Assembly: GCF_028640845.1 (NCBI RefSeq)
Contig: NC_080544.1
Location: 59,224,711 to 59,288,710, forward strand
Length of the DNA: 64,000 nt
Direction: 5' to 3'
Source of the DNA: Ahaetulla prasina
Lineage: Eukaryota > Chordata > Lepidosauria > Squamata > Colubridae
This document shows positions 47,881 to 60,612 of the stretch, piece by piece. A model generated the notes under the pieces. The model was not told where the DNA came from, did no database searches, and worked only from the letters and a program-made list of their open reading frames with translations. The stretch's first letter is position 1. Every line of letters starts with the position of its first letter. Both the position numbers and the translations under genes were made by a program.

Positions 47881-48723
47881 ACGGAAAGAGATACTGACAA
47901 CCAAAGTGTACAAGAGGACAATCGAGAATTAGAGAGATGGCATTAGAAAGAATGAGTTCAGCAAAGATGCTAAGAACAACAGAAGCGTCTTCCAATATAT
48001 TCAAAACAAAACACTAACAGTAACCAGCTGGGCATGCAACTGCCCTCCCTTGTTAATCAGCATAGCGTCCTGGTCTTCTAACACAGATGCTAATCTAGGT
48101 CAAGGGACCCTGCTGCCATGGAAAGTGTCTGAAAGTCAGGCCTGATGAAGACAACAGAGAGAAAACACTTTGCAGCAGCAGAGTGGGCATAGGCCACAAT
48201 TTGGTAAAATTCCTTACTTCTCATTTTTCTGAAATTTGTGTACATTGTTTTTGCAATATTTAGGTATTAGATCTAGTTTATCATTAAAGAAAATAGCTTT
48301 CACATCATGATTTGGCTTTGCATTGATGTGAAAAGGCCAGCCTATGAAATAAAGTAAGAAAAAGAGCAAAATCTAATTTGATGGGACATCATCTCAGAAT
48401 AAGGAAGGTGAAGACACTATAAAAGGAAAGTGCTTTTCTGTTTATAGAAATATATACAAATATCAGTTTGAAAGGTTGCCCTAAAATCTTGTTTTTGTTC
48501 TGTATCCTATATTCATACCAGTAGTACTAGAAAGATGAATGCTCCAATTTTCCTCATTAGGCACAAAATCTCATTTTTTCTGCATTTTCATATGGTTTCA
48601 CATAATACAGTATTAGTTAAACAAAAAGGCTTTAGGTTCATCATGCCAAAGGAATCTCTGAGTTTAAGGAATAATTTCAATATTTGGAATTTTTGCAGGG
48701 CTCCTAATAGGAACAGTTAAAAC
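47881..48723. other. No gene seen
   Basis: No recognisable gene or repeat. Short frames only. Confidence 0.5.
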
Positions 48724-48731
48724 CTCCAAAG

Positions 48732-49164
48732 CAGGGATGAAATGCTACCGGTTCACATTGGTTCGGGCAAACTGGTAGTGATAAAAACTACCAGTTCAGG
48801 CGAACTGGTAGTAAAAAAAGCTACTGGTTCGGGCAAAGTGGTAGTTAAAAAGCTACCGGTTTGGGCGAACAGGTAGTTTAAAAAAAGCTACCGGTTCATC
48901 TGAACCGGTATTTCTGACAATCAGCTGTGCCGCGTAGTCTAGCGAAGCTAAATCATGCAGCACAGCTGTTTCCCCCTTGCTGTTCTACTTACCTTCCCAA
49001 GCCTCCTTTTTCCGCATGAAGTCTGAGTTTGGCGCACACTGTGCATGCACATGCAGCATATTTTCGATGCGCACTGCGCATACGCGCATGCAGCACACTT
49101 TTGGCATGCACCATGCATTCGCAGACAGCAAACCAGTGGCAATCTGTGGAGGATTTCACCACTG
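48732..49164. mobile_element. hAT-like non-autonomous element
   Basis: The ends CAGGGATGAAATGCTACC and GGATTTCACCACTG are inverted repeats. The flanks are CTCCAAAG (48724-48731) and CTCCAAAA (49165-49172), a 7 of 8 match consistent with a hAT 8-bp duplication. Same family as 22800-23686 and 9836-11195. The left third is an ACCGGT hairpin minisatellite and the right part is rich in TGCGCAT and GCATGCA modules. No transposase. Confidence 0.8.
48744..48910. repeat. ACCGGT hairpin minisatellite, five units
   Basis: Five units of about 33 bp follow the pattern CTACCGGTTC - short spacer - GAACTGGTAG - A-rich linker. Each unit is itself a near palindrome able to form a hairpin. The units differ by several substitutions. 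Confidence 0.88.
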
Positions 49165-49172
49165 CTCCAAAA

Positions 49173-50199
49173 ATGTATTACGTTACACTTTATTATTTCA
49201 ATTTATACACCTATCCATCTCATCTCAAAAACATGAGTCTGGCTGACTTACAGTAAATTAAAAAACAATATCAAAATACCAAAAAGTATACAATGATTTA
49301 AGAAAAATAAAATCATATTAAAAAAAACCCATATACAAAATTCATAGCTGAAATAGTTGAGGCGCTAGTTTATTGCAAGAAGTTAATTTATCTGTGTCAG
49401 TGTTAGTGGAAAGAAAGTTACTAATTCACAGTTACTTAACTGGGTCATGATCCCAATAGGGGATGTCTTGAAAATATAAATTGTTTTGTTTTTTAAAGCT
49501 CTATCTGGGTGAACAGACTTATTAAAATGTGCATGTATGATTGAACTGTGATTACCCATTGAAGTTTACTGTCTTCTTGATCAGGTGATGTGCTGACAGC
49601 TGATATTGTCACAGCCCCAGACTGCCTAAACCTGTTTCTCACCTGAAAATTGCCCCAAAGACAGTCCAGGTAGAATTGCTGTGATGTCATAAAATCACAC
49701 ACTAACAAGTGCTACAGAACTTCTGAAGTGCAACTGTTTGGAGAAGAAAATGATCTGGATATATGTAATTGGAAAGTCCCAATTATTTTATAAATGATTC
49801 ATCCTTTCTTATGATGGTCATAGTCATCTAGACCAGTCATTTAATTGAACATGACATGAAATTAGCCTGATGTTTTATTTCTGTTTTTAATTTGTAAGCC
49901 TGCTTTCTCACTTTTTATTCAGGAGATCAAGATGATGTTATAATACTCCCTCTTTCTATTTTTCCCAACACCTATACTCCTGTGAGTTAGGCTGGGTTAA
50001 TAGAGACTAAATGGCTTAAAGTCACCCACAACCTTTTGTGATTGAATGTGGATTTGAATATGTGTTTCCTTCGTACTTGTCCAATACCTTAATCTCTTCA
50101 TCACACTGGCTCTCTAATGCTGTGTCAGTTACCAGCTTTTGCGATCAGTAGATCCTACATGTAGCCACACTGTCATATTTGAGAGATTTAGGGTAGTGA
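49173..50199. other. No gene seen
   Basis: AT-rich, no recognisable features. Confidence 0.5.
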
Positions 50200-50586
50200 T
50201 AACAACAACAAACAACAACAACAACAACAGAGTTGGAAGAAACCTTGGAGGTCTTCTAGTCCAACCCCCTGCCCAGGCAGGAAACACTACACCATTTCAG
50301 ACAAATGGTTATCCAACATTTTCTTTAAAATTTCCAATGTTGGAGCATTTACAACTTCTGCAGGCAAGTTGTTTCAATGATTAATTGTTCTAACTGTCAG
50401 GAAATTTCTCCTTAGTTCTAAGTTGTATCTCTCCTTGATTAGTTTCGACCCATTGCTTCTTGTTCTACCCTCAGGTGCTTTGGAGAATAGTTTGACTCCC
50501 TCTTCTTTGTGGCAACCCCTGAGATACTGGAACACTGCTATCATGTCTCCCCTAGTCCTTCTTTTCATTAAACTAGGCATACCGAG
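50200..50586 (-). mobile_element. CR1 LINE 3' fragment with AAC tail
   Basis: The longest CR1 copy in the window. On the minus strand 50580-50374 encodes the end of ORF2 (LMKRRTRGDMIAVFQYLRGC, then KLFSKAPEGRTRSNG and LRRNFLTVRTIN), closely matching the conserved CR1 C-terminus. The AAC array at 50200-50229 is its 3' tail. It is 5'-truncated, as most CR1 copies are, and frame breaks are present after 50374. Confidence 0.9.
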
Positions 50587-53500
50587 ATTGCTGTAGAATA
50601 TTTAACTAAGTTTTCTGATCACACCAAGCCCTGCTATATGAGAGCAAGTACATGGTCCTAGTAAAACTAATTAAACCTCATGTACAGTATTCGGATTTTT
50701 GTTTTATTTTAAGATTGTAATATTGTTTCATTGCATGATCTTATTTAACAAAATAGTTTTGCTGGCTTCAAACTTCTTGGCCATAGGACCTTAACCTAAT
50801 GTGATTCTTTCCCTTTTAACTCACATTCAGGAAAGTATCAAAATCATCCTGAACTGACTTCTAACCAACTAGGCAAATTCTTCAAAATCTAGGGATTGTC
50901 TAGCTACAGGGCAGAGTTAAATAAGTTCTAACTGAAAGCATATCTTTTTTGATCCCATCTTGCTAAGACATAAAAAGTTTCCTCACTTATAGAGCTAAGT
51001 AAAGTTTTGAAAGGAGAAAAATGAATCAGTTTTGACTCTGAATATAATATGAAAATTATATGGCAATTGTTATGCAGATAGACAGCAGTAGGGTATGTTA
51101 TTTTCGTCAACCAAAAATAGGAAAATATCGTTTTTTTTATGTTTCTACAAACATGAAGAAATCAGTTTTAAGAGAGTGAAGAACGATGTTGAAAATCTTT
51201 CTGCTGAAACGTGGGAAGGTGGAAATAGGAGAGAAAAATAGGATGGAATTATATAAATAAAAAGTGCACTAGCAAGACGGACTTATTTGTATCTTTGTAC
51301 ATTTTCCTAGAAATAATACAACTGCCTTTGTGGCTTAGACTCAAGAAGAGAGCCTAGACTATAACTGTCATCCTGGAAACACAGGCAAAATCAGAGGAAA
51401 AGTTCCTTAGCAACTGGTTTTTTAGTTGTTCTGCCAGTGATTGAGGAAGTAATACAGTGGTACTTAAAAGCTTATGAACCCATTTTCCTCAATAAATAAA
51501 TGAACAAGTATAATGTTTTTGATGCATTTTTAAAATTGGGTTCTCTTTAGCTACTTTTGGGAGGTGTGATCATGTCTTTTAGGTCACATGTATGCAGAAA
51601 TATTGAAAATTCAGAAGGTTGCACAAACGCTTACATACCACTGCATATATTAATCTAAAGTATATCCAATGATGGCTATATTTGCTATAGATTTGCTCCA
51701 TTCTCATGGAAAACCTTCAGAATTACTAGCCATTATTGTATCCGTATAGTTTAGTCAGGCCTGGTGAATATCTGCAATGGCTGCCATAGTTGCAGTTTGG
51801 GTTTTCATCCTCCCGAAAAACCTCCATCCTGAGGAATGTGGACCTTCAAAATGTCAAGTCATTTGGTGCACATCTTCACAGTGTTTGAGAATGACAGGAC
51901 TCCTAGTTGCTTGCACAATAGTGATGTTCTATACAGTTCCTCAAGACACTTTTGGGCTCCTGCTTAAAGAAATTCTGCATCTCTTTTTGGCATGTGTGAT
52001 AGCCAAATACTGAAAAAAAACATCAGGCTTGTTTTGGCACATCTTGTTCCACTTTGTTGGTGCCTTTGTAATTCAAATGCACATTTCCCTGGGATTGCTT
52101 AGCGACTGTGTGACCCAGCCTCTTTAAGGAGGCACTAGCAAGCACAACATTTATGATTTCTCAAGTGTCCCATGATAGGATTGGTGAGGTGAGTATTTTA
52201 AAGGTACCATTAGCCCTAGGACCAATGTGGCAAGGTCAAAAGAATTTAAAAGGCTAATAGGTTCTTGATTTAGTCCATATAATTTACTTTTTCAGGTATG
52301 TGTGTGCTATTTTTTCTTCTATTTTTTCTTTATTTAAAAAATACAAAACTCAATTTTTTAAATAAATGAACAAAGGAAGACAGAACACAAAAACAAGATA
52401 TTTAAAAAGTGCATTAGAAATGAAAAAAACCAACACATGTACACATATTATCCCACCTACCCGTAGTTGAATACTGATTAATACATTATTACAATATTAG
52501 TTCCCACTCCTTGCAGAAACAGGCCTCCCCAAACTTTTAAAACTACTATAGCTACTTGCAATTATTAAGTGTATGTGTGTGTTTGTATTTTTAAAAAATA
52601 TTCTGTTTGATGTGGAATGACATTTCTGATAAATAAACATGTGGACTCCCAAAGCCAGTCATCCTGCCCACTGCATTGGAATGGGCTTAGGGAAGATTAT
52701 TCTACCAAATACCAAATTCTGTTTCAGTCCCACTGAGCAACGTTTTGCCATGCCTATTCCTTTAGGGAACAAGAGATGGAATGTGTGCAGCAGAGGAGGA
52801 GCAAAAGTATAGGGTGATGTATTATGCATGGCCCATTGCACAACACATCTATTTCTAATTCTGACATGTTGGCAGGTATGGTTTAATTATGCATTATGTT
52901 CAGAAGTACTTCCTTTCATTAGTCCTGAATCTCCCCACATTTCATTTGTGAGAAAAGAAAAAAGAAAAACTTCCCTTTACATATTATACCTACATTTGCC
53001 AGTATGAATTAGAAAAGGAGTTGGGGAATTCAGAGACAGTTGAAGGTTTTGGTTCAGTTGAGTGTGAACTTACAGAAAGTTTATCATGGTCCTGCTTGCC
53101 CAATATAACTGGCATATTGATTACTCCTCTAATTAATTTACTCATCTTCATATGCTGGCAGCAGACAATCCAGGATGACTGGGATGGTCAAATGGAAGCC
53201 ATGTTCTTCATTTTAGTTTTTGCAATGGAAACTTAGAGGCTGTTGCTTCACTCCCAATTGCCTATGCTGTTTTTCCTTCAAGTGAGTTTTTAAAAAAAAA
53301 AAAAATTATACAGTAAGGAATGGCACTACTGTAGACAGATTCTGGGGGACCTTATTTATTTTGGTCCTTCTAGCTCTCCCTGCTTGTGGCTATAGAAGAG
53401 AGAAATGATCAGAACGGCCACATATGGGGACAAAATTTTTGCTATTTTTGCAAATTAATAGAATAGACAATTAACCCTCAGAGAAGCATTTTTCCCAACA

Positions 53501-54300
53501 ACAATGAGTAAGCTGATTTAGAGAAATTAGTTTTGTGCTTACCAAGACTAGAACCGTTTGGGAGTAAATCTAAATTGCTCTGGACTAAATTGATGGTCAA
53601 TCCCCTAATGATTCATTTAAAATATAATGCAAATAGGGCCACAGTGGAGACAATTGTACTGAACTCTAGCTTAGACATCATCCAAGGCCAGATTGGATAA
53701 TTGCATACAATTCCCTCTAGCATGAAATCTACCAGTTTTTTCTTTATGCTACTTAAATGAATCAGCAGATGAAGTAATATTTGACAAAGCAAAATGAAGC
53801 AAAAGAACAGTCTCTCTTTGTAGACCTTCCAGTTCATAGGTCAGACCTGTAAGCAGGAACAAATTGCCACACCAACTACAAACAGCATACATCACAGAAA
53901 CATTTATTATTTCAGAATCAAAGGAGATGCCGGTGTTACCAGTTATAGCTTATAGATTTATTATCTTCAGCCTGTTGACATCAAGATGAATTGGGTATAT
54001 GACTCCTATTATTCTTAGCAAACATGGCCAATCTTAGGAGTTCCAGTAGTTGAAGTTCAAACATATTACATTATATGTAATTATGTAAAATTGGGAAAAA
54101 CAATAGCAATACATCCGAATTTACAGGATGAATCCCATCCAAATTTATACCAATCCCAATCCCCAAGTTTCTTTCTTTGACAAATGACATCCTTGTTCTT
54201 CTGAATAGTAATATAAAATAAATATTTGAACATTTCCATCACTACTGATGAAGATGATACTGCTCAAATTCAAATAAACCTTACAAAGGTAGATTGTCCA
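50587..54300. other. No gene seen
   Basis: Long AT-rich stretch with poly(A) and short simple tracts only. Frames at 51777-52013 and 53021-53236 have no recognised domains and are judged chance. Confidence 0.5.
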
Positions 54301-54545
54301 ATATTTATTTATTTATTTATTTATTTATTCATATTTTTATACCGCCCTATCTCCCTAGGGACTCGGCAGTGTATAGCCATCTAAAAACAACATAAATATA
54401 CAAAGTAAAACATTAGTCTAAAAAACTTATTAAATAGGCCGAATATTTAAAATAGACATATAAATAATAAAACCCCAATTTAAAACCAAATCTAAAATTT
54501 AAACAATTAAAATTTAAAAAATCTAGTCCAAAAAATCTATAAAGG
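54301..54545 (-). mobile_element. L2-like LINE 3' end, different subfamily
   Basis: A TTTA array at 54302-54330 is the tail. The adjacent ACCGCCCTATCTCCCTAGGG (plus strand) corresponds to the terminal hairpin region of L2-type elements but differs in sequence from the three left-hand copies. An AT-rich 3' UTR follows. No coding part is left. Confidence 0.65.
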
Positions 54546-54559
54546 AGTATATTTGTAGC

Positions 54560-54660
54560 TAAGGTCAAAATGAGGCATCTTTGGTGTTCTCTGAAGCTTG
54601 GTTGTTTTCTTGCAGATGTTTCATTACCCAATCTAGATAATATAATCGATGCTAAACTCT
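54560..54660 (-). mobile_element. Dispersed repeat fragment, possibly Penelope-like
   Basis: The minus strand reads GGGTAATGAAACATCTGCAAG then AAAACAACCAAGC, a phrase common in snake repeats and compatible with a degraded Penelope-like end. It is too short and diverged for a firm assignment. Confidence 0.3.
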
Positions 54661-55860
54661 TCCAGCCATCTAGATTCTTTTTACTGGGAAAAATTATACC
54701 CAGAATAAGATGTTTGAGGAATATTGCATTTCCTTGTTTTGAGATGTGTTCTAAATGTGTTAACTTCTTGACAAAATCAGGCAAGACTTAAATTCATATC
54801 TCAGACAAGCTGTTTGTTCTTGTGGATGCAGCCTTTCCTTTACCAAAGGCAACAGAGCTGCTTATTGTATGCAGCTTTTAAACAACATAATAGCAGGGGC
54901 TTCTTGGATAAATAACACTCTTTATAATTTTCACTGCTCAGTAATAATCATAATCATAGAACTTAATTCTAAACTGATAATTTTCAGCGTCAACCCATTT
55001 TTCCTAATGACCAATTAACAGAGGACTCTTCCACAAGGCACAGTTTCTATCCCCTAAATCCTCCAAAGTAGTATAAAGATCTGTCAATAATCTCAGCTCT
55101 GCCAGCTCCCGAATGCTGAGCAGAATAACTCAACTAAAGCTCTCCCTCCAGCTGACCAATAGAAGCCTCTAGAAAGCAGCCTTCCATTAGTTCACCTCCA
55201 TTCCACAAGACAGAGAAATGAAACATATTGTTAGCTCCTCTTCCATGTTTTCTGTACATATTGTATACTTTTATCTAGGCTTTTGCAAAGAAATCTAAGC
55301 GTCTGAAATACAGTGAAGCTTTTCTGCTGCCAAGCCACCATTCTGTCTGTATTAAAAATCTCATTCAGAACAGTAAAGATGATAGGATATCATGTATCCA
55401 TTTTGCAAACAGGTCCTTTTTCCAGTGCTTTAACAATGGTGGTAGACTGGAACAAGGGCTGATGTAGGGTAATAAATTGTAAACAAAATGTGGACCTGCG
55501 GAAACTTCAATTCATTGTAATGGCATTTCAGAAATCAAGCTGCAGCAAAGCATTTTTCAGACCCATTTATCCCTGTCAGAAGAAAAGGGGGAAACCATTT
55601 CTTAAGATACAGGAACCTGCATTCTTTCTAGACACACTTTCTAAATCCATAACCAAGGGAAAACCTAGAATACTGCTTTGCAGTAATTCAAAAGTATTAC
55701 AATATGGTTGGGCCTTCTCTTATCAGGGAGAGTTACAGCTACCAAACAAGGTAGTTATAGTTCAATGCACTCCAGGCTACCTTGGGTGGCTGAAATGAAT
55801 CCTAGAATAAACTAAGGTGGCACTTGCTTTTTCAGGGAATGTCACCCCATCTGGGTTCAG
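54661..55860. other. No gene seen
   Basis: AT-rich, no recognisable features. The frame at 55490-55798 has no domain. Confidence 0.5.
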
Positions 55861-56215
55861 GTAAGGTAAAAATAAAGGTTCCCCTCATGCATATGTGCTA
55901 GTCGTTCCCGACTTTAGGGGGCTCATCTTCGTTTCAAAGCCGAAGAGCCAGTGCTGTCCGAAGACATCTCCATGGCCACGTGGCCGGCATGACTAAATAC
56001 CAAAGGCGCACGGAGCACTGTTATCTTCCCACCAAAGGTAGTCCCTATTTTTCTACTTGCATTTTTTATGTGCTTTCAAGCTGCTATGTTGGCAGAAGCT
56101 GGGACAAGTAACAGGAGTTCACACCATTACATGGCACTAGGGATTTGAACTGCTGAACCACTGGGTTCAGAGAGCTATGCAATTCAGTGAGCTGCCAATC
56201 CACAGTGTGTCCTTT
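55861..56215 (-). mobile_element. Squamate SINE-like repeat, minus orientation
   Basis: Contains GTGCTAGTCGTTCCCGACTT, TTTCAAAGCCGAAGAGCCAG, GCATGACTAAATACC and, near the right end, GGGATTTGAACTGCTGAACC. The last resembles the complement of a tRNA B box, so the tRNA-like head would be on the right. The family is recognised as a common squamate repeat; its exact name is uncertain. Confidence 0.6.
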
Positions 56216-56701
56216 TTTCTTCCCCCCCCTCCAATTTATTATCCCTTACCTAATACATCAACATATTTGGACACTGGTCTAGATCACATTGATGGCAAAG
56301 ATAAATAGAACTGGTACCATCAGCATGTCCGTGATATCCACTTCCAAACTGCCTTATAACCATATCCAACAACTTCATCTACATAATGAAGTCCTCAGAG
56401 CCTATCTAGAATGGAGGGGCGTAGAAATCTGGGTAATTAAGGAAAGAACTAGGCAGCCAGAAAACTCTATCACATTTATGCTTTTGCAAAATATGGTTGC
56501 ACTTATTGTTCTCTTTTTTTCTGCCCTGATTTTCAGGTTATTTGCAACTGCAATTCAAGGTAAAGTAAAAAGAAGCCAGACAGTTGATTGAAAAACTGCA
56601 CACACAAGACAATAATGAATGAAATGAGTTTGGTGATAGTGATTCAGCGCATTGTACTGAAATCACTGCTATCTGGGGTAGCACTCAATTTTTTCAGTAA
56701 T
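56216..56701. other. No gene seen
   Basis: No recognisable gene. The 100-codon frame at 56289-56591 has one hydrophobic stretch (VALIVLFFSALIFRLFATAI) but no homology is recognised, and it is judged chance. Confidence 0.45.
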
Positions 56702-56703
56702 TA

Positions 56704-57170
56704 CTGTATTTTTGGAATATAAGACGCACCTATCTTTTTTGGTGAGGAAAACAAGAAAAATAAATCTGTCTCTGCCTCCCAGTAATTTTGCCTCGTTGCA
56801 GGAAACAGCAGACAGCCTGCTTTATTTTCATTTTCGTTTTCGGCATAGCTTGATTAGCACAAGAAAAAAATTCTGCTCCCAGCAATTGCTCCCTTGCAGC
56901 AAGCAGCAGAGGCCCGTGCAGCAATACGCAATGGCAGCCTGAAACAGCCAAGAGTCGAGGGCAGTCAACTTGTGTTAATTAGGTTGTGCTGAAGCTGAAA
57001 TGGGCTGTTTCTTCTTGCTGCTTGCTGCAAGGAGGTAAATTGCTGGGAGGCAGAGGCCAAAGGGTGGGGGCTAGTGGTGGGAGGGGCTACATTCGGTGTA
57101 TAAGACATACCCAAATTTTCACCCCCTTTTAAGTGGGAAAAAGGTGCATCTTATACTCCGATAAATATGG
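56704..57170. mobile_element. TA-flanked TIR element (ATAAGACGCACC family)
   Basis: The left end reads CTGTATTTTTGGAATATAAG followed by ACGCACCT. The right end reads AGGTGCATCTTATACTCCG then ATAAATATGG, an imperfect inverted pair of about 30 bp. Both sides abut TA. The body repeats GCAGCAAGCAGCAG-type modules in inverted order (56896-56912 against 57014-57031), so the element is partly palindromic. 467 bases, no transposase. Confidence 0.72.
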
Positions 57171-57699
57171 TATGTGGATGAAAGTATTCGTGGAAAAGTT
57201 GTAAAATTCAGAACTCAGCTGAAACTACGTAATATTTTAAGGCAATAAACAGAGTTAAACATACAGCAGTATCATGAAAACCAACAATAATAAAGAACCA
57301 GGCAGCAAAAGTAAAACTTATGCCATGGGACAATAATTAGTAAACAGCACTATTTAAAGTCGGGATATGTGAGGAAACCTTATATTTCTTAGCGAGGGAA
57401 ATGCTCCTGACTAATCCCTTATTCAGTTATTGTTTTATGCTGTTCATAGACTTTTATAGAGTGGATTCCAACTACTGCTGGCTTCTCATTGATCCTCTTT
57501 TTTGTTTTCATAAATATATCTTACAAAAACAAGGGGACTTGCCATTTTGGACCAGTAGTACTAAAATTCTCTGCTTAGAAATATACTTTAGTGGTCTAGC
57601 CCTTTGGTTATGGTAAAAATGAGAAGTAACGTTAAGCCTATAACAACTTGGATGCTTAACATTTAATAGATATTGTAATAAGGGAGATAGATTAGTGTT
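57171..57699. other. No gene seen
   Basis: AT-rich sequence without features. Confidence 0.5.
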
Positions 57700-58615
57700 A
57701 TACCGTCCTCAAGAAGAAATTGCTGGATCCATCTGCTTTGAATAACTTTGGCCCCATCTCCAATTATCCCTTTTTAAAGGAGGTTTGCTAAAAAGGTAGG
57801 TCCACTGGAGTTTCAGAGATTCCTGGGGGTGGGAAGAGTTTATCTGGACCCTGATTAGTTGGGCTTCAGATCTGATATATAACTAAAATGGCATTGATCA
57901 TACATATGAATGACCTCTGGTAAGAGCAGGATGCGATGGGGCATCCATCCTTGCTCCCTTTGACCTCTCATTGATTTTTGATGCTGTGACTCATAATCAT
58001 CTGAACTAGCTTTGGCTGCTAGGAATGGGAGGTGGAGTTCTGAGTGGATTCTTCTCATCTGGTGCTTTCCTTCCTCTTGGGAAAAGAGATCTAGTTTACA
58101 ATCCCTTTTCTTTGGAATACTTAAGGATTCTACACTCTGCCTATTTTTATTTAACATCTAATGAAGTCATTGGCTGAGGGTAAGACATCATCAGCTCTAA
58201 ATCTCCTGAGTCAACCAAATGATGCCAAAGAGGCTCTGTCTTAAGTGTTTTGAGGTTGGTTGGGGAAGAAGAAGCTTTAGCTCAACCCTAGCAAAATTGG
58301 GCCTGCTGGATTTAATGTTTTCCCACCTTTGGTTTTGGATGGATTTGCACTACCCCAAAAAGAACCAGTGCACCATACAAGAGTTCCCCTGGACTCAGAG
58401 TTCCTGTTTGAAAAGCAAACCAACGGTAAGGAGGGCTTTTGCCTAACTTTGTTTTGTGCGCCAGTTGTACTCTTGTGGAATAGGAGGCACTGCTCATAAT
58501 CATACCTTAGTTACCTACCAAGTGGATTACTGCAGTGTGATCTATGTGGAACTGCCTTAAACGAGATCCAGAAGATTAAATTGGTGCTAGCCCAGCCACA
58601 CTTTTCTTCTGGAGG
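57700..58615 (+). mobile_element. Degenerate L2-type reverse transcriptase fragment
   Basis: Broken motifs in shifting frames follow the order of L2 ORF2. A DLSLIFDAVTHNHLN stretch near 57960-58010 corresponds to DLSAAFDTIDHGIL. After it come an LFNI-like stretch near 58150, LNPSKI-like near 58285 and a LPSGLLQCDLCGTAL stretch near 58520-58560. Heavily mutated, so very old. Confidence 0.65.
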
Positions 58616-60190
58616 TATGGAGGTGTGGGAATCCCCCCCCCACTAGAAGAACTGAAATATTTTGGGAAATATTAAAAAGACAGAAATATTTCCCTAAAGG
58701 AGAAATGGAGAAACAAACTCTTAAAGACAGAAACCAGCCCCAGTCTCCCTGCCCCCGAGCAGAAACCGAAGAATGCAATTTAGTAATGCAGATTAGGTAA
58801 TCCATTCAAGACAGGATGTTTCGAAATTCCTTGGCAGAATGGTAGGATTAGAAAGCAAGATCCTCACCCAAGATCCAACCCTCACCCAAGATCCAATACA
58901 GGATGAAAGCCATTATCCACAATAGGAATTGCCCAACACCCTTTCAGAACACAAGCCCCTTCATTGCACCATCCCCAAAGCAGTCCAAACTTCAAAGTCA
59001 CAGAAACCTGGGAGCTCAGATAAACAATAAAGCAGAGGTTGACCAGATTAGCTCAGACAAATACCTAGGATTTGCATTTCCTCTTTTGCCTATAGAGCCA
59101 GCTATGACCCCTATATAATTAAACATCATTAAACTTCCAATCAGCCTCCATGTTGTTTCTAGCGTTTTTCTCCCAGCTTGGAACTGAATAAGATGGATTT
59201 TCCTTCCAACAGAGGTATGGATGTACTATAAGGCCTGGAAGCTGAAAGGTTAGATAACATCAAATGTTATTGCTACTGCTGAGGGTTTATTGCATTTGAT
59301 CTTAGTGACCATTGTAAGTTTTTATGATTTTGTGGTTTTCTTTGTCTGGTATAGAATGGCATTTGCAAGAGAAGTGGCCATATGATTATAATAAATAAAT
59401 AATTTGACCATCAATGTTTAATATGTAGCATTCCGATCAATATCAGCAGGACTTCATTTTACTTCCTGGTTGCTTTGGGGATGCTACAGCACAAGTGGGC
59501 GGTTTGGGGAAACATAATGTGGCGCCCAGCCACAACTAAGAAATCTGAACTTAGTGCTTGGAAAGAGGATCCATCGTGGTAGAAATGCAAAGTACAACGT
59601 AGCAATTAAAGCAATCAATAGATATTGAAATATTGAAAGGGGCTCAAGGAGAAATAAGATTAATATAAGATTTGGATTGAAGAAAAGCACATGGAAGAAT
59701 ATTGTAACAGGTTGATTTAAGGACAAAGAGATTTGGGAATAACAGAACTGTTTGCTATATCCATTCATTTACAAAAACAATTATAGCAAAACAAATTGTT
59801 CAAGAAACTTCATTTGGAGATTTTCTAACAAGTTACCCTGACTTTCTAATAATGGCTCTTGGATATAGATTAACATATCCTGAAGCTTTGCCCATGTTCA
59901 TATAGGAACAACAAATATTGTTGATCTCATCAGGTTCTTCTTATTTTTCCATTCCCATCTCATTTTAATGTTCTATGCTAACAATCAATCTGTCCCTTCC
60001 AAGTGGTGGGAAATCATTGGTACAATATTCAGCCAGGGTAACTGCTTTACAGCAACAGATGAAGAATATTTTTCAGGCTTCTTGCCACAAAACAACTATC
60101 TTTGCATTGTGTCTCTAAGTCTGCATACACATGATGCTTATCTTGCTCCTTCAAAGCAAACTGCCAATTCTTTCACTCTTAGGCATAAAG
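58616..60190. other. No gene seen
   Basis: No recognisable gene. A tandem CTCACCCAAGATCCAA unit occurs twice at 58863-58897. The hydrophobic minus-strand frame at 59484-59768 has no known similarity. Confidence 0.45.
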
Positions 60191-60612
60191 ACTTTTTTTA
60201 AATGCTTGGACGTTCTCATAAAATCATCTGCTACAATGTCTTTCCTGTCGAAGACTACTTCAGCTTCAACCACAACAATACACGAGCACACAATAGATTT
60301 AAACTCAAAGTGAACCGCTACAATCTTGATTGTAGAAAATATGACTTCAGTAGCAGAGTTGTTAATGCCTGGAATGCACTACCTGACTCCATGGTCTCAT
60401 CCCAAAATCCCCAAAACTTTAACCAAAGACTGTCTACTGTTGACCTCACCCCCTTCCTAAGAGGTCTGTAAGGGGCGTGTATAAGAGCACCAGCGTGCCT
60501 ACCATTCCTGTCCTAATGTTCCCTTTGGTTGTATTCAGTTTGTGTGGTTATTTCATGCTTATACTTACATATATTGTTGTGTTTGACAAAATTAATTAAA
60601 AAAAAAAAGCTA
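60191..60612 (+). mobile_element. CR1/L3-like LINE 3' end
   Basis: The frame at 60202-60471 encodes the tail of a non-LTR ORF2 (HKIICYNVFPVEDYFSFN; NTRAHNRFKLKVNRYNLDCR; YDFSSRVVNAWNALPDS; STVDLTPFLRGL). A 3' UTR ending GTGTTTGACAAAATTAATTA and poly(A) at 60600-60609 follow. It is the same family as the minus copy at 63445-63960. The frame is open to the natural stop, suggesting moderate age. Confidence 0.82.

Noticed and set aside
48744..48910. Regularly spaced repeats that look superficially like a CRISPR array
   Set aside because: Units are adjacent with A-rich linkers, not unique spacers. The host is a vertebrate and the array is inside a transposon.
59484..59768. Hydrophobic 94-codon minus-strand frame resembling a membrane protein
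   Set aside because: T-rich DNA read as Leu/Phe/Ile gives such frames by chance. No recognisable family or conserved start.
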